DNA of 48,668 nt from Mycolicibacterium austroafricanum (GCF_902705885.1 NZ_CACSIP010000020.1:1-48668); one strand, 5' to 3'. Shown: positions 16,899-27,792, numbered from the stretch's first letter. The notes: generated by a model not told the origin, from the sequence alone. Numbers and translations: made by a program.

Positions 16899-18311
16899 GT
16901 GGTGGGCATCGAAGCTGACTACCTCGTCGTCGGGGCGGGCGCCATGGGCATGGCGTTCGTCGACACGCTGCTGACCGAGACCACCGGCGCCACGGTCGTG
17001 CTGGTCGACGAGAATCACCAGCCCGGAGGCCACTGGAACGCGGTGTATCCGTTCGTGCGGCTGCATCAGCCCTCGGCCTACTACGGAGTGAACTCGCGGC
17101 CACTGGGCAACGAGGACTCCATCGACACCGGCGGCTGGAACGAGGGCTTCTTCGAGCTGGCGACCGGTCACGAGGTCTGCGCCTACTACGACCAGGTGAT
17201 GCGCCACCACCTGCTGCCCACCGGGCGGCTGTCCTACTTCCCGGCCGCGCGATATCTCGGCGACAACAGGTTCCGCACCCTCGACGGCACCGAGCACACC
17301 GTGTCGGTGCGGCGCCGGGTGGTCGATGCGACATACCTGCTGACCGTGGTCCAGTCGATGAGACCGGCACCGCCGTTCGCGGTCGCCGACGGAGTGGACG
17401 TCGTCACCCCGAACGAGCTGCCCCGGCGCGCCGCGGACCACCGGCACTACACGATCGTGGGCGGCGGCAAGACCGGGATGGACTGCTGCCTGTGGCTGTT
17501 GCGCAACGGCGTTCCGGCCGAGCGGCTGCGCTGGATCATGCCGCGCGACTCATGGCTGCTCAACCGCGCCAACATCCAGCCCGGGCCGGGTTTCGTCAAG
17601 CAGTTGCGGGACTCGATCAGCACCCGGATGACGGCGATCACCGAGGCGACCTCGCTGGAGGACCTCTTCGATCGGCTGGAGGCCGACGAGAACCTGCTCC
17701 GCCTGGACCCGACGGTGCGCCCGACGATGTATCACTGCGCCATCGTGTCGCTCGGTGAACTCGAACATCTTCGCCTGATCGAAGACGTGGTGCGGCTCGG
17801 GCACATCGACCGGGTGGAGCAGGATCGGCTGGTGCTGGCACAGGGCACCATCCCGGTGCCGACGCCCTCGCTCTATGTCGACTGCACCACGCCGGGGCTG
17901 CCGCGGCCGCCCTCGGTGCCGGTGTTCGACGGCGACCGGATCACCCTGCAGAGTGTGCGGGGATGCCAACAGGTGTTCAGCGCGGCGTTCATCGCCCATG
18001 TGGAAGCGGCATACGGCGACTCCGCTGACGACGATGCTGCGCGCAACGACCTCTGCGAACCCATTCCGCATCCGGACGCTCCTGTCGACTGGCTGCGGAT
18101 CCTGTTGTCGGACAACCGTTCTCAGATCCGGTGGCTCCAGGACCCCGAGTTGCTCGATTGGCTTCAGTCGGCACGCCTGAACGTGCTGCGCGACCTGTTC
18201 CCGACGTTCCCAGCGGACCGGCCGCGGGTGCGGGAGAAAGCGATCGGAGCGCTCACGGTGGCACTCGACAAGACCAACCAGCGGCTCGCCGCGCTGATGG
18301 ACTCCCGCTAA
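16899..18311 (+). CDS. FAD/NAD(P)-dependent oxidoreductase, two Rossmann motifs
   Basis: This 470-aa protein has an N-terminal dinucleotide-binding motif [15 protein letters not shown] (residues 10-24) followed by [15 protein letters not shown], the layout of flavin monooxygenase-like proteins. A second nucleotide motif, [18 protein letters not shown], lies at about 184-201. [12 protein letters not shown] follows and matches the region after the second Rossmann fold in monooxygenases of this class. The C-terminal third is not recognised. It is most likely an FAD-containing enzyme using NAD(P)H; Baeyer-Villiger or N-hydroxylating activity is possible but the diagnostic BVMO fingerprint is not evident. 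The start is GTG, with a second GTG immediately after. Its 3' end overlaps the convergent EmrB-like transporter by 4 bp. Confidence 0.75.
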   Translation: MVGIEADYLVVGAGAMGMAFVDTLLTETTGATVVLVDENHQPGGHWNAVYPFVRLHQPSAYYGVNSRPLGNEDSIDTGGWNEGFFELATGHEVCAYYDQVMRHHLLPTGRLSYFPAARYLGDNRFRTLDGTEHTVSVRRRVVDATYLLTVVQSMRPAPPFAVADGVDVVTPNELPRRAADHRHYTIVGGGKTGMDCCLWLLRNGVPAERLRWIMPRDSWLLNRANIQPGPGFVKQLRDSISTRMTAITEATSLEDLFDRLEADENLLRLDPTVRPTMYHCAIVSLGELEHLRLIEDVVRLGHIDRVEQDRLVLAQGTIPVPTPSLYVDCTTPGLPRPPSVPVFDGDRITLQSVRGCQQVFSAAFIAHVEAAYGDSADDDAARNDLCEPIPHPDAPVDWLRILLSDNRSQIRWLQDPELLDWLQSARLNVLRDLFPTFPADRPRVREKAIGALTVALDKTNQRLAALMDSR

Positions 18312-20077
18312 TCCGGTTCCCGCGCGTGCCTGCCGGCGCGGGCGCTGGGTTGGTCGTCTTCATGAAACCCGTTGTCCGCGTAGGTAGTCGGCTCAGATCC
18401 GGGCGGGGGCTCCTCCAGGAGCAGGTCGAGGATGTTGCGCCATTCCGGGTGCGCGGACGCCGAATCCGGCTCGCCGGTCGGCGCGCTCTCCTCGTTCGCC
18501 GGCTCGGCGACCTGGTCGTCCCAGCTGACGACGTACTCGACGTACTCGTCGTCGTCGACGAACGTTCCGTCGTCCCAGTCGCCGTCGTCACGAGCCACGT
18601 CGACCGGGTCCACGGGCGCCACCGGGGTCGGGGCGAACCCCAGTAACAGCAGTGCGGCGATCACCCCGATCAGGGCGACGAACGCCGGCAACAGCATGGC
18701 CTGCGACATGGCGGCGGCGAACGGGGCGTGCAGGAACTCCGGCAGCTGGATGGCCGCCCCTTCGGTTCGCGGCGCCGCGTTCGCCGCGGCCGGCATCTCG
18801 GCGGACAGCCGTGAGGCCAAGAACGCCGCCATCCCGGCGCTACCGAGCACCGACCCCACCTGGCGGTTGGTGTTGTAGACGCCGGAGCCTGCGCCCGCCA
18901 GCTGCGGGGGCAGGTTCCTGGTCGCGGTGGCCGCCAGCGGCGACCAGATGAACGCCATGCCCACACCCATCGCCGTCAGCGGCAGCACCAGGCGCCAGAT
19001 CGGCGTCGTCGGCGTCATCTCGATCGACAGCCAGGTCAGCCCGATGGCGATCACCGAGAAGCCGAATCCGACCACCGGCCGGGGGTGTGACCGGTCGACG
19101 ATCCTGCCGACCAGTGGGGCGAGCACCCCGGTCGCGACCGCCATCGGTGCGGTCAACAGAGCTGCCCGGGTCGGCGAGAGTCCACAGACCGACTGGGCGT
19201 AGAACATCAACGGCAGGAACATCGCGGTGGCGACGAACCCGATGGTCGCCACCCCCAGGTTGGACATCGAGAAGTCCCGATCGCGGAAGATGACCAGCGG
19301 GATCAGCGGCTCGCCGGTGGTGACCGACTGCCAGTACAGGAACGCCGACATGACCGCGACGCCGATCACGATCGTCGCCCAGATCCACGGCGCCCAGTCG
19401 AAAGCCTGCCCTTCCTGCAGGGCGAACACGATCAGGAACATGCCGACGGCCGACAGCACCACGCCGGGCAGGTCGAACCCGTGCTTCTGGATGGGCAGCG
19501 TGGGCACCAGTCGGGCCGCCAGCACCAGGCCGACGACACCGATGGGCACGTTGACGATGAAGATCCACTGCCAGCCCAGGTAGTCCACCAGAACGCCACC
19601 GGTCAGCGGGCCGATCAGCGTGGCCACCCCGGCGGTGGCTCCCCAGACACTCATCGCGACGCCGCGGCGGTGCGGCGGGAAGGTTTGGGTGATCACCGAC
19701 AGCGTCTGCGGAGTCAGCAGTGCGGCACCGATGCCCTGGACCACCCTGGCGGCGACGAGCGTGCCGATGCTGTCGGACAGCCCGCACCACAGCGAGGCCA
19801 CCGTGAACACCGTCAGGCCCAGCAGATAGATGTTCTTGGGCCCGTACCGATCCCCCAGACCGCCGGCCACCAACAGCGGCACCGCGTAGGCCAGCAGGTA
19901 GGCGCTGGTCACCCAGATCACCGCGTCGTAGTCGGCGCCCAGGCTCGCCATGATCGCCGGGTTGGCGACGGCGACGATCGTGGCGTCGACCAGGATCATG
20001 AAAAACCCGATGAGCAACGCCCACAAGGCGTGCCACGGGTTGGCGCTCGGGGCGCGCGCTGTCACGGTCTCGGGCAT
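18308..20077 (-). CDS. MFS drug:H+ antiporter, DHA2 (EmrB/QacA) family (Rv1250)
   Basis: This 589-aa, 14-helix transporter has DHA2 signatures: [19 protein letters not shown] in TM1, [24 protein letters not shown] (loop motif A), [19 protein letters not shown] and the antiporter motif [20 protein letters not shown]. It exports hydrophobic drugs or cations using the proton gradient. N-terminus [10 protein letters not shown] and position match Rv1250. After the last helix comes a cytoplasmic tail of about 95 residues that is very acidic (runs such as [20 protein letters not shown]) and low in hydrophobic residues; this is unusual for the family. The ATG at 20077 is the first good start. Confidence 0.92.
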   Translation of the reverse strand: MPETVTARAPSANPWHALWALLIGFFMILVDATIVAVANPAIMASLGADYDAVIWVTSAYLLAYAVPLLVAGGLGDRYGPKNIYLLGLTVFTVASLWCGLSDSIGTLVAARVVQGIGAALLTPQTLSVITQTFPPHRRGVAMSVWGATAGVATLIGPLTGGVLVDYLGWQWIFIVNVPIGVVGLVLAARLVPTLPIQKHGFDLPGVVLSAVGMFLIVFALQEGQAFDWAPWIWATIVIGVAVMSAFLYWQSVTTGEPLIPLVIFRDRDFSMSNLGVATIGFVATAMFLPLMFYAQSVCGLSPTRAALLTAPMAVATGVLAPLVGRIVDRSHPRPVVGFGFSVIAIGLTWLSIEMTPTTPIWRLVLPLTAMGVGMAFIWSPLAATATRNLPPQLAGAGSGVYNTNRQVGSVLGSAGMAAFLASRLSAEMPAAANAAPRTEGAAIQLPEFLHAPFAAAMSQAMLLPAFVALIGVIAALLLLGFAPTPVAPVDPVDVARDDGDWDDGTFVDDDEYVEYVVSWDDQVAEPANEESAPTGEPDSASAHPEWRNILDLLLEEPPPGSEPTTYADNGFHEDDQPSARAGRHAREPD

Positions 20078-20177
20078 GGTGATGGGGTCGGCAGTCTCGT
20101 GTCGAAGCAGTGCGGGGACGGCCCGACGCTACGGATCGGCGAGAAGCCCGACAAGTCCGGCGCCGGGCATCGGGTCC

Positions 20178-21413
20178 TCACACAGAATCGGCGACGGCAT
20201 CCGCGGTCGCCGACCTGTGCACCCCGGTGACCAACAGTGCCGCCAACGCGATCATGACGCCGGCCGACATCACCACCGCCATCGCCAACTCGTCGTTGCC
20301 GAGCACCCCGACCAGCGGGGCGACCGCGGCGCCGAGCCCGAACTGGGCGGCGCCGAGCAGCGCGGCCGCGGTGCCCGCCGCGTCGGGGTGGCGGGTCAGC
20401 GCGACCGCCGGAGCGTTCGGGATCACCAACCCCATCGCGGCGAGGATGCCCCACACCGGCACCACGAAGCCGGCCAGACCACCGACCCGGGCTGCGGCCA
20501 GCGCCACGAAGACAGCCCCGGACACCGACGCTGCGACCAGCGCCCACACCATGATCTGCTGGGGTGAGAAGCGCCGCAGCAACACCACGTTGCACTGGGT
20601 GGAGGCGATCAACGCGATCGCGCCGGCGCCGAACACCAGCGCGAACGCTGTCTGGTCGAGCCCGAAGCGACCCTGCAGCACGAACGACGCCCCCGCGATG
20701 TAGGCGAACAAACCGGACATCCCCAGCGCCGCGATCAGCACCAGGATGACGAACCGCACGTCGCGCAGCAGTTCCAGATAGGTCGCGCCGATACCGCGAA
20801 TCTTCAGCGGGCGCCGGTGATACTCGGGAAGCGTCTCGGGCAGTGCCAACGCCGCCATCACCAACAGCGCCCCGGCCAGCACCACCAGCGCGGCGAACAC
20901 CCAGTGCCAGGACGCGTGCAGCAGCACCGCGGCACCGAGCGACGGTGCGAGCACCGGCGCCACACCGAGTACCAGCATCAGCCGCGACATCACCGTGGCT
21001 GCGACGTTGTCCTTGTAGAGGTCACCGACGACCGCGATGGCGACCACCATCGCCGCCGCCGCGCCGAAGCCCTGCAACCCGCGGGCGACGCCCAGCACCG
21101 CGATCGACGGCGCGAACATGCACAGCAGCGAAGCCACCATGTGCAGCACGATTCCCGCGATCATCGGCCTGCGGCGTCCCAACGAATCCGACAGCGGCCC
21201 GACGACCAGCTGGCCCAACGCCAGCCCGGCGAGCGTGCCGGTCAGCGTCAGCTGAACCACCGACGACGACACCGAAAGGTCGTCGGCGATCTTCGGCAGG
21301 GCGGGCAGGTACATGTCGATGGTCAGCGGACCCAGCGCCACCAACAGGCCCAGGACCACGATCATCCGGGTGCGATTCGGCGCGCTGACATCCACGTCCA
21401 CGGATACTGCCAT
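20178..21413 (-). CDS. MFS transporter, Bcr/CflA family
   Basis: This 411-aa, 12-helix transporter is of the Bcr/CflA drug-resistance group. LGPLTIDMYLPALPKIADDL in TM1 is the group hallmark, followed by LALGQLVVGPLSDSLGRRRPM (motif A) and ARGLQGFGAAAAMVVAIAVVGDLY. Members export bicyclomycin, chloramphenicol, sulfonamides or short peptides; the substrate here is unknown. The frame is open further upstream to 21473, but the ATG at 21413 opens a typical short N-terminus (MAVSVDVDVSAPNRTRM), so it was chosen. It lies 100 bp upstream of the EmrB-like gene on the same strand. M. tuberculosis lacks it here, so it is a local addition to the conserved order. Confidence 0.9.
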   Translation of the reverse strand: MAVSVDVDVSAPNRTRMIVVLGLLVALGPLTIDMYLPALPKIADDLSVSSSVVQLTLTGTLAGLALGQLVVGPLSDSLGRRRPMIAGIVLHMVASLLCMFAPSIAVLGVARGLQGFGAAAAMVVAIAVVGDLYKDNVAATVMSRLMLVLGVAPVLAPSLGAAVLLHASWHWVFAALVVLAGALLVMAALALPETLPEYHRRPLKIRGIGATYLELLRDVRFVILVLIAALGMSGLFAYIAGASFVLQGRFGLDQTAFALVFGAGAIALIASTQCNVVLLRRFSPQQIMVWALVAASVSGAVFVALAAARVGGLAGFVVPVWGILAAMGLVIPNAPAVALTRHPDAAGTAAALLGAAQFGLGAAVAPLVGVLGNDELAMAVVMSAGVMIALAALLVTGVHRSATADAVADSV

Positions 21414-21591
21414 GAAAATGGTTAGCGTCGCTTCCCAATATTTTCTTCCCGAGATCCCAGACAGTGACCGCAATCACCTTCGGGCACCGGATGCAGGCCG
21501 TCGTTCGTTTGACAAGCATTAGCCTGAAGGGATCCGTCGCAAGACGGTCCGACGGTCGGTTCGACAGAATCGCACAGGGAGGGGCCACCGC

Positions 21592-22335
21592 ATGCGTGCC
21601 CGGTCACACACCAGGAGCCAGTCGCCCGCCGTCAGGGACGAGGATCCGAGCACCGCGGCCAAGGTGCTGTCCCAGATCATCGAACGCGGCGCCCGCGTCC
21701 AGGCTCCGGCCGTGAAGGCCTACGTCGATCGGCTGCGCGACCACCATCCGGATGCGAGCCCCGCCGACATCGTCGAGAAGCTGGACAAGCGCTACATGGC
21801 CGCAGTGATGGCCAGCGGCGCGGCCGTCGGATCGGCCGCGGCGTTCCCCGGTATCGGCACACTGGTCGCGATGTCGGCGGTCGCGGGCGAGACCGTGGTG
21901 TTCCTCGAGGCGACAGCGGTCTACGTCCTCGCGGTGGCCGAGGTGCACGGCATCCCCGCCGAACACCGCGAACGCCGCCGCGCGCTGGTGCTGGCGGTGC
22001 TGGTCGGCGACGACGGCAAGCGCGCGGTCGCCGACCTCCTCGGTCCGGGCCGCACCAGCGGGGCGTGGCTGTCGGACGGGGCCGCGACACTCCCACTGCC
22101 CGCGGTGTCGCAGCTGAACTCTCGGCTGCTGCGCTACTTCGTCAAGCGGTACACACTCAAGCGCGGCGCGATCGCGTTCGGCAAACTGCTTCCGGTCGGG
22201 CTCGGTGCTGCGGTGGGCGGCGTCGGCAACCGGATGATGGCCAAGAAGATCGTCGCCCATGCGCACAAGGCCTTCGGGCCTCCGCCGGCACGCTGGCCCT
22301 CGCCGTTGCGTCTGCTGCCGGCGCCGCGCCCCTAA
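21592..22335 (+). CDS. Conserved membrane-associated protein (Rv1249c-like)
   Basis: This 247-aa protein of unknown function matches the position of Rv1249c, between Rv1250 and kgd. It has an N-terminal helical part (KVLSQIIERGARVQAP and KAYVDRLRDHHPDAS). A Gly/Ala-rich hydrophobic hairpin follows (MAAVMASGAAVGSAAAFPGIGTLVAMSAVAGETVVFLEATAVYVLAVAEV, residues about 64-112), then a charged stretch, then a second Gly-rich hydrophobic patch (FGKLLPVGLGAAVGGVGNRMM). The pattern VKRYTLKRGAIAFGKLLPVG resembles EcsC-like proteins, but this is only a suggestion. It is divergent from the Bcr-type transporter. TTGACA at 21509-21514 may be its -35 element, without a convincing -10. Confidence 0.7.
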   Translation: MRARSHTRSQSPAVRDEDPSTAAKVLSQIIERGARVQAPAVKAYVDRLRDHHPDASPADIVEKLDKRYMAAVMASGAAVGSAAAFPGIGTLVAMSAVAGETVVFLEATAVYVLAVAEVHGIPAEHRERRRALVLAVLVGDDGKRAVADLLGPGRTSGAWLSDGAATLPLPAVSQLNSRLLRYFVKRYTLKRGAIAFGKLLPVGLGAAVGGVGNRMMAKKIVAHAHKAFGPPPARWPSPLRLLPAPRP

Positions 22336-22429
22336 CCGCGCGCACCCATCCGCTCGACGGCGATTGTCGGCCGTTCGGCTACCCGATGTTCATGACCGCA
22401 ATGACCATAACCACGTTGCCTGGTCCGGC

Positions 22430-22457
22430 TCACGGCAGAAGCGCTAGCCTTTATAGG
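22430..22457 (+). promoter_or_regulatory. Tentative kgd promoter
   Basis: The 217-bp gap before kgd holds TATAGG at 22452-22457 with TCACGG 16 bp upstream. The -10 is fair and the -35 poor. The run AGCCTTTATAGGG is the only AT-rich patch near the gene. No other feature was seen in this gap. Confidence 0.3.
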
Positions 22458-22552
22458 GCGGAAATGCGGGAGACCGCACACCGGGGTTGGATTGGGTGGC
22501 CGGCTGCCGTTCGGCGCCGGCTCGAAGCGAAGAATTGAGGCGAACAGCAGCC

Positions 22553-25500
22553 GTGAATTCACCTTCACCATTCGGTCAGAACGAGTGGTTGGTCGAAGAG
22601 ATGTACCGCAAGTTCCGGGAGGATCCTTCGTCGGTCGACCCCAGTTGGCACGAGTTCCTCGTCGACTACTCCCCCGAACCCACCAACGACACCGCCCCGA
22701 GAGCCAACGGGAAGTCCGCCTCCGATCCGATCAGCCCCCCCGAACCGGCACCGGCACCCGCCCCGAAGTCGGCGAGCAGCAACGGCGCGACCAAGGCGAA
22801 AGACACCGATTCCGGCGCAGCCCCGGCGAAGGCGGACAAGCCCGCCCCGAAACCGACCGCCACCGAGAAGACCGCCGACAAGCCCGCCCAGGACAAGCCG
22901 CCAGCCAAGGACAGCGACGACAAGAAGCCGGAGGCCAAGGCGCCCGAGGCGCCGGCGAAGAGCAAGCCGGCCGCCGAGGACGACGAGACCCAGGTGCTGC
23001 GTGGCGCCGCGGCCGCCGTGGTGAAGAACATGTCCGCATCGCTGGACGTGCCGACCGCCACCAGCGTGCGCGCCATCCCGGCCAAAGCGATGATCGACAA
23101 CCGGATCGTCATCAACAACCACCTCAAACGCACCAGGGGCGGCAAGATCTCGTTCACCCACCTGCTGGGCTACGCGATCGTGCAGGCGGTGAAGAAGTTC
23201 CCGAACATGAACCGGCATTTCGCCGAGGTGGACGGCAAGCCGAACACGGTCACACCCGCCCACACCAACCTCGGCCTGGCGATCGACCTGCAGGGCAAGA
23301 ACGGCAGCCGCCAGCTCGTCGTCGCGGCGATCAAGAACTGCGAGACGATGCGGTTCGGCCAGTTCATCGCGGCCTACGAGGACATCGTGCGCCGCGCCCG
23401 CGACGGCAAGCTGACCGCCGAGGACTTTGGCGGCGTGACGATTTCGTTGACCAATCCCGGCACCATCGGCACGGTGCACTCGGTGCCGAGACTGATGCGG
23501 GGCCAGGGCGCGATCGTCGGTGCCGGCGCCATGGAGTACCCGGCGGAGTTCCAGGGCGCCAGCGACGAGCGCATCGGTGAACTCGGTGTCGGCAAGCTCA
23601 TCACGCTGACGTCGACCTACGACCACCGCATCATCCAGGGCGCCGAGTCCGGCGACTTCCTGCGCACGATCCACCAGTTGTTGCTCGACGACGAGTTCTA
23701 CGACGAGATCTTCCGCGAACTCGGCATCCCGTACGAGCCGGTGCGCTGGCGGATCGACAACCCCGATTCCATCGATGACAAGAACGCCCGGGTCATCGAG
23801 CTGATCGCGGCCTACCGCAACCGCGGCCACCTGATGGCCGACATCGACCCGCTGCGGCTGGACAACACCCGCTTCCGCAGCCACCCCGATCTCGACGTCA
23901 ACACCCACGGTCTGACGCTGTGGGATCTGGACCGGGAGTTCAAGGTCAACGGGTTCGCCGGAAAGACCAACAAGAAGCTGCGCGACGTGCTGGGCCTGCT
24001 GCGTGACGCGTACTGCCGCCACGTCGGGGTGGAGTACACCCACATCCTCGAGCCCGAGCAGCAGGAGTGGCTGCAGCAACGCATCGAGATCAAACACGAG
24101 AAGCCCACCGTCGCCGAGCAGAAGTACATCCTGAGCAAGCTCAACGCGGCCGAGGCCTTCGAGACCTTCTTGGCGACCAAATACGTTGGCCAGAAGAGGT
24201 TTTCGCTCGAAGGAGCCGAGACGGTCATCCCGATGATGGACGCCGCGATCGACCAGGCCGCCGAACACGGTCTCGACGAGGTCGTGGTCGGCATGCCGCA
24301 CCGGGGCCGCCTGAACGTGCTGGCCAACATCGTCGGCAAGCCGTATTCGCAGATCTTCACCGAGTTCGAGGGCAACCTCAACCCGTCACAGGCGCATGGT
24401 TCCGGCGACGTCAAGTACCACCTCGGCGCGACGGGCACCTACATCCAGATGTTCGGTGAGAACGACATCGCCGTGTCGCTGGTCGCCAACCCCAGCCACC
24501 TCGAGGCGGTCGACCCGGTGCTGGAAGGCATCGTGCGCGCCAAGCAGGACCTCCTCGACACCGGCGAGGAGACCAACGGGTCCAACCAATTCACCGTCGT
24601 GCCGATGATGTTGCACGGCGACGCCGCGTTCGCCGGTCAGGGGGTGGTCGCCGAGACGTTGAACCTCGCGCTGCTGCGCGGGTACCGCACCGGCGGGACC
24701 ATCCACATCATCGTCAACAATCAGATCGGGTTCACCACCTCCCCGGGCGACTCGCGCTCCTCGGAGTACTGCACCGACGTCGCGAAGATGATCGGCGCGC
24801 CGATCTTCCACGTCAACGGCGACGATCCCGAGGCCGCGGTGTGGGTGGCCAAGCTGGCGATGGACTTCCGGCAGCAGTTCAAGAAGGACGTCGTCATCGA
24901 CATGCTCTGCTACCGGCGGCGGGGCCACAACGAGGGCGACGACCCGTCGATGACGCAGCCCAACATGTACGACGTCATCGACACCAAGCGCGGCGTGCGC
25001 AAGACCTACACCGAGGCGTTGATCGGTCGCGGCGACATCTCGATGAAGGAAGCCGAGGACGCGCTCCGCGACTACCAGGGCCAGCTCGAACGGGTCTTCA
25101 ACGAGGTGCGCGATCTCGAGAAGCACGCCATCGAGCCCAGCGCCTCGGTGGAGTCCGATCAGATGGTTCCGGCGGGGATGAACACCGCGGTGGACAAGGC
25201 GCTGTTGGCCCGCATCGGCGACGCCCATCTGGCGGTCGCCGAGGAGTTCAACGTCCATCCGCGCGTCAAACCCGTGCTCGAGAAGCGCCGCGAGATGGCC
25301 TACGAGGGCAAGGTCGACTGGGCGTTCGCCGAGCTGCTGGCCTTGGGCTCGTTCCTGGCCGAAGGCAAGACGATCCGGTTGACCGGCCAGGACACCCGGC
25401 GGGGCACGTTCACCCAGCGGCACTCGGTGATCATCGACCGCAAGACGGGCAAGGAGTTCACGCCGCTGGACCTGCTGACCGTCGACACCGACGGCAACCC

Positions 25501-26371
25501 GACCGGCGGCAGGTTCATGGTCTACGACTCGGCGCTGTCCGAGTTCGCGGCGGTGGGCTTCGAGTACGGCTACTCGGTGGGCAACCCGAACGCGCTGGTG
25601 CTGTGGGAGGCCCAGTTCGGCGACTTCGTCAACGGGGCGCAGTCGATCATCGACGAGTTCATCAGCTCCGGCGAAGCCAAGTGGGGACAGCTCTCCGATG
25701 TGGTGCTGCTGCTGCCGCACGGCCACGAGGGCCAGGGCCCCGACCACACCTCGGGCCGCATCGAGCGGTTCCTGCTGCTGTGGGCGGAGGGGTCGATGAC
25801 GATCGCGATGCCGTCGACGCCGGCGAACTACTTCCACCTGCTGCGCCGGCACGGACTCGACGGGATCCACCGACCGCTGATCGTCTTCACGCCGAAGTCG
25901 ATGCTGCGCAACAAGGCGGCCGTCAGCGACATCCGCGACTTCACCGAGATGAAGTTCCGCTCGGTGCTCGAGGAGCCCACCTACACCGACGGCGAGGGTG
26001 ACCGCACCAAGGTCAAGCGGGTGCTGTTGACCAGCGGCAAGCTGTACTACGAATTGGCGGCCCGCAAGAACAAGGAACAGCGGGACGACGTGGCGATCGT
26101 TCGCATCGAGCAGCTGGCGCCGCTGCCGAGGCGCCGACTCGCCGAGACGCTCGACCAGTACCCCAATGCCGCCGAGTACTTCTGGGTGCAGGAGGAACCG
26201 GCGAACCAGGGTGCGTGGCCGACGATGGGGCTGACGCTGCCCGAGGTGCTGCCGGACAAGCTCACCGGTATCAAGCGCATCTCCCGTAGGGCGATGTCCG
26301 CGCCATCGTCGGGTTCGTCGAAGGTGCACGCTGTCGAGCAGCAGGAGATCATCGACGAGGCGTTCGCCTAG
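22553..26371 (+). CDS. kgd: Multifunctional 2-oxoglutarate decarboxylase/dehydrogenase E1o-E2o, Kgd
   Basis: This 1272-aa protein has an N-terminal segment [19 protein letters not shown] Pro/Ala/Lys linker (about residues 45-140) follows, then an E2o-like acyltransferase core (about 145-380, with [11 protein letters not shown] near 355) and the ThDP-dependent E1o part (from [12 protein letters not shown] onward). E1o carries [13 protein letters not shown] and [18 protein letters not shown] with [14 protein letters not shown] (ThDP/Mg site). Kgd decarboxylates 2-oxoglutarate and supports 2-oxoglutarate dehydrogenase, 2-hydroxy-3-oxoadipate synthase and succinic-semialdehyde routes; GarA inhibits it. 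The GTG start gives the conserved N-terminus. The frame extends 22 codons upstream without homology. The linker looks about 40 residues longer than in M. tuberculosis (1231 aa, recalled). Confidence 0.96.
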   Translation: MNSPSPFGQNEWLVEEMYRKFREDPSSVDPSWHEFLVDYSPEPTNDTAPRANGKSASDPISPPEPAPAPAPKSASSNGATKAKDTDSGAAPAKADKPAPKPTATEKTADKPAQDKPPAKDSDDKKPEAKAPEAPAKSKPAAEDDETQVLRGAAAAVVKNMSASLDVPTATSVRAIPAKAMIDNRIVINNHLKRTRGGKISFTHLLGYAIVQAVKKFPNMNRHFAEVDGKPNTVTPAHTNLGLAIDLQGKNGSRQLVVAAIKNCETMRFGQFIAAYEDIVRRARDGKLTAEDFGGVTISLTNPGTIGTVHSVPRLMRGQGAIVGAGAMEYPAEFQGASDERIGELGVGKLITLTSTYDHRIIQGAESGDFLRTIHQLLLDDEFYDEIFRELGIPYEPVRWRIDNPDSIDDKNARVIELIAAYRNRGHLMADIDPLRLDNTRFRSHPDLDVNTHGLTLWDLDREFKVNGFAGKTNKKLRDVLGLLRDAYCRHVGVEYTHILEPEQQEWLQQRIEIKHEKPTVAEQKYILSKLNAAEAFETFLATKYVGQKRFSLEGAETVIPMMDAAIDQAAEHGLDEVVVGMPHRGRLNVLANIVGKPYSQIFTEFEGNLNPSQAHGSGDVKYHLGATGTYIQMFGENDIAVSLVANPSHLEAVDPVLEGIVRAKQDLLDTGEETNGSNQFTVVPMMLHGDAAFAGQGVVAETLNLALLRGYRTGGTIHIIVNNQIGFTTSPGDSRSSEYCTDVAKMIGAPIFHVNGDDPEAAVWVAKLAMDFRQQFKKDVVIDMLCYRRRGHNEGDDPSMTQPNMYDVIDTKRGVRKTYTEALIGRGDISMKEAEDALRDYQGQLERVFNEVRDLEKHAIEPSASVESDQMVPAGMNTAVDKALLARIGDAHLAVAEEFNVHPRVKPVLEKRREMAYEGKVDWAFAELLALGSFLAEGKTIRLTGQDTRRGTFTQRHSVIIDRKTGKEFTPLDLLTVDTDGNPTGGRFMVYDSALSEFAAVGFEYGYSVGNPNALVLWEAQFGDFVNGAQSIIDEFISSGEAKWGQLSDVVLLLPHGHEGQGPDHTSGRIERFLLLWAEGSMTIAMPSTPANYFHLLRRHGLDGIHRPLIVFTPKSMLRNKAAVSDIRDFTEMKFRSVLEEPTYTDGEGDRTKVKRVLLTSGKLYYELAARKNKEQRDDVAIVRIEQLAPLPRRRLAETLDQYPNAAEYFWVQEEPANQGAWPTMGLTLPEVLPDKLTGIKRISRRAMSAPSSGSSKVHAVEQQEIIDEAFA

Positions 26372-26391
26372 CCCATCTCCCCGGCTCTTCA

Positions 26392-26456
26392 CCGCGAGCG
26401 CGCGGGTTTGTCCGCCGACACGCCGCGGCACGCGTACTTTTTGCGCGCGCTCGCGG
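26392..26456. repeat. Perfect 13-bp inverted repeat after kgd, family C palindrome
   Basis: Left arm 26392-26404 is CCGCGAGCGCGCG and right arm 26444-26456 is CGCGCGCTCGCGG, an exact pair around a 39-bp centre that contains CCGCCGACACGCCGCGG. A degenerate relative, with CGCCGACCCGCCGC in the centre and TTTCGCGCGCTCG at the right end, lies at 42450-42501. It begins 20 bp after the kgd stop, so it could end kgd transcription. Its sequence-specific centre suggests a dispersed element rather than a simple terminator. Confidence 0.8.
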
Positions 26457-26474
26457 CCGTCGGGCGGTGGCCTG

Positions 26475-26825
26475 TCAGAAGAACGAGAACGGGATCCCGT
26501 CGGTCATCGCGTTGACTGCCCGCGGGCAGAAGATCGAGATGGCCAGACCGGTGAACATCGTCGCCGGCCCGAGCGGCCGGCCGAGATCGCCGGCGACGTC
26601 GGCGGCGACGTTGGCCAGGTTCTGTCCCGGTTCGGACAACATCGGACACACCTGGTGCCCCACCCGCATCGCGGTCGCCGGATCAATGTCGCCGAGGCGG
26701 TAGTGCTGCAGCGTCGACAGGAACGCATCCGCGGTGGGGTCAGCGTGTGCAGGTGCCGCGGACATGGTCGCTGCGACGGCGGCGGACGCGACGAAGGCCG
26801 CGACGGCGGAGGACTTCAACTTCAT
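26475..26825 (-). CDS. Small secreted DUF732 protein
   Basis: This 116-aa protein starts with a clear Sec signal peptide, MKLKSSAVAAFVASAAVAAT followed by MSAAPAHA, with cleavage expected after AHA (residue 28). The mature part DPTADAFLSTLQHYRLGDID has the D-x-FL-x-L layout of DUF732 proteins, which are common and often multicopy in mycobacteria. Two cysteines (QVCPML and IFCPRA) could form a disulfide. The frame is open upstream to 27014 but the ATG at 26825 is the one that opens the signal peptide. It is divergent from the SDR gene and convergent with kgd. No function is known for the family. Confidence 0.85.
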   Translation of the reverse strand: MKLKSSAVAAFVASAAVAATMSAAPAHADPTADAFLSTLQHYRLGDIDPATAMRVGHQVCPMLSEPGQNLANVAADVAGDLGRPLGPATMFTGLAISIFCPRAVNAMTDGIPFSFF

Positions 26826-26961
26826 GTCCTTACTGTCGCTCTCCGGTCGCTCGCCATTACTGGCCCCCGCGATGCGACCGCCCTCACATATGGGGGACCT
26901 CGGGTATCGGGTAGCCTTGCCCTCACTCAACACGCGTAGAACAACCCGAAAAGGAGCGGAT

Positions 26962-27792
26962 ATGCAGGGCTTCGCCGGAAAGGTGGCCGTCGTGACCGGC
27001 GCCGGCTCGGGCATCGGTCAGGCGCTGGCGATCGAGCTGGGCCGCTCCGGCGCCCACGTGGCGATCAGCGACATCGACACCGAGGGCCTGGCCGTCACCG
27101 AGGAGCGCCTGAAGGCCATCGGCACCCAGGTGAAGTCCGACCGCCTCAACGTCACCGAGCGGGAACACTTCCAGCTCTACGCCGACGGTGTCGCCGAGCA
27201 CTTCGGCAAGGTCAACCAGATCTACAACAACGCCGGCATCGCCTTCACCGGCGACATCGAGATCAGCCAGTACAAGGACATCGAGCGGGTGATGGACGTC
27301 GACTTCTGGGGCGTCGTCAACGGCACCAAGTCCTTCCTGCCGCACCTCATCGCCTCCGGCGACGGACACGTCGTCAACGTCTCCAGCGTCTTCGGCCTGT
27401 TCGCGGTGCCCGGCCAGGGTGCCTACAACGCGGCGAAGTTCGCGGTGCGGGGCTTCACCGAAGCGCTGCGCCAGGAGATGGCGCTCGCCAACCACCCGGT
27501 CAAGGTCACCTGTGTGCACCCCGGCGGCATCAAGACCGCCATCGCACGCAACGCGACCGCCGCCGAGGGCCTGGATCCCGAGGAGCTCGCCCAGACCTTC
27601 GACAAGAAGCTCGCCAGCACGACACCGGAGAAAGCCGCCCAGATCATCCTGGACGGGGTGCGCAAGAACAAGGCCCGGGTGCTGGTGGGCAACGACGCGA
27701 AGATGTTCGACATCGTCATCCGGGCGGTCGGCGCGCGCTACCAGTCGCTGTTTCCCAAGGTGGTCTCGAGGCTCACCCCGCCGGCACACTGA
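26962..27792 (+). CDS. Short-chain dehydrogenase/reductase (Rv1245c)
   Basis: This 276-aa classical SDR has the cofactor motif TGAGSGIGQALA (TGxxxGxG, residues 12-19), SDID after beta-2 (Asp suggests NAD(H) preference), NNAG, the catalytic Ser in VNVSSVFG, and the YNAAK active-site Tyr/Lys pair. PGGIKT follows. The substrate is unknown. A strong Shine-Dalgarno AAGGAG (26951-26956) five bases before the ATG at 26962 fixes the start. The position corresponds to Rv1245c. It is convergent with lpqZ, 18 bp away. Confidence 0.92.
   Translation: MQGFAGKVAVVTGAGSGIGQALAIELGRSGAHVAISDIDTEGLAVTEERLKAIGTQVKSDRLNVTEREHFQLYADGVAEHFGKVNQIYNNAGIAFTGDIEISQYKDIERVMDVDFWGVVNGTKSFLPHLIASGDGHVVNVSSVFGLFAVPGQGAYNAAKFAVRGFTEALRQEMALANHPVKVTCVHPGGIKTAIARNATAAEGLDPEELAQTFDKKLASTTPEKAAQIILDGVRKNKARVLVGNDAKMFDIVIRAVGARYQSLFPKVVSRLTPPAH

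Noticed and set aside
24386..26431. A 681-codon open frame on the minus strand opposite kgd
   Set aside because: Antisense to the highly conserved E1o domain; composition is typical of a shadow frame.
26372..26480. relBE-type toxin-antitoxin genes expected near kgd from the M. tuberculosis order
   Set aside because: No frame with a RelE or RelB pattern was found between kgd and the SDR gene; only the palindrome and the DUF732 gene are there.
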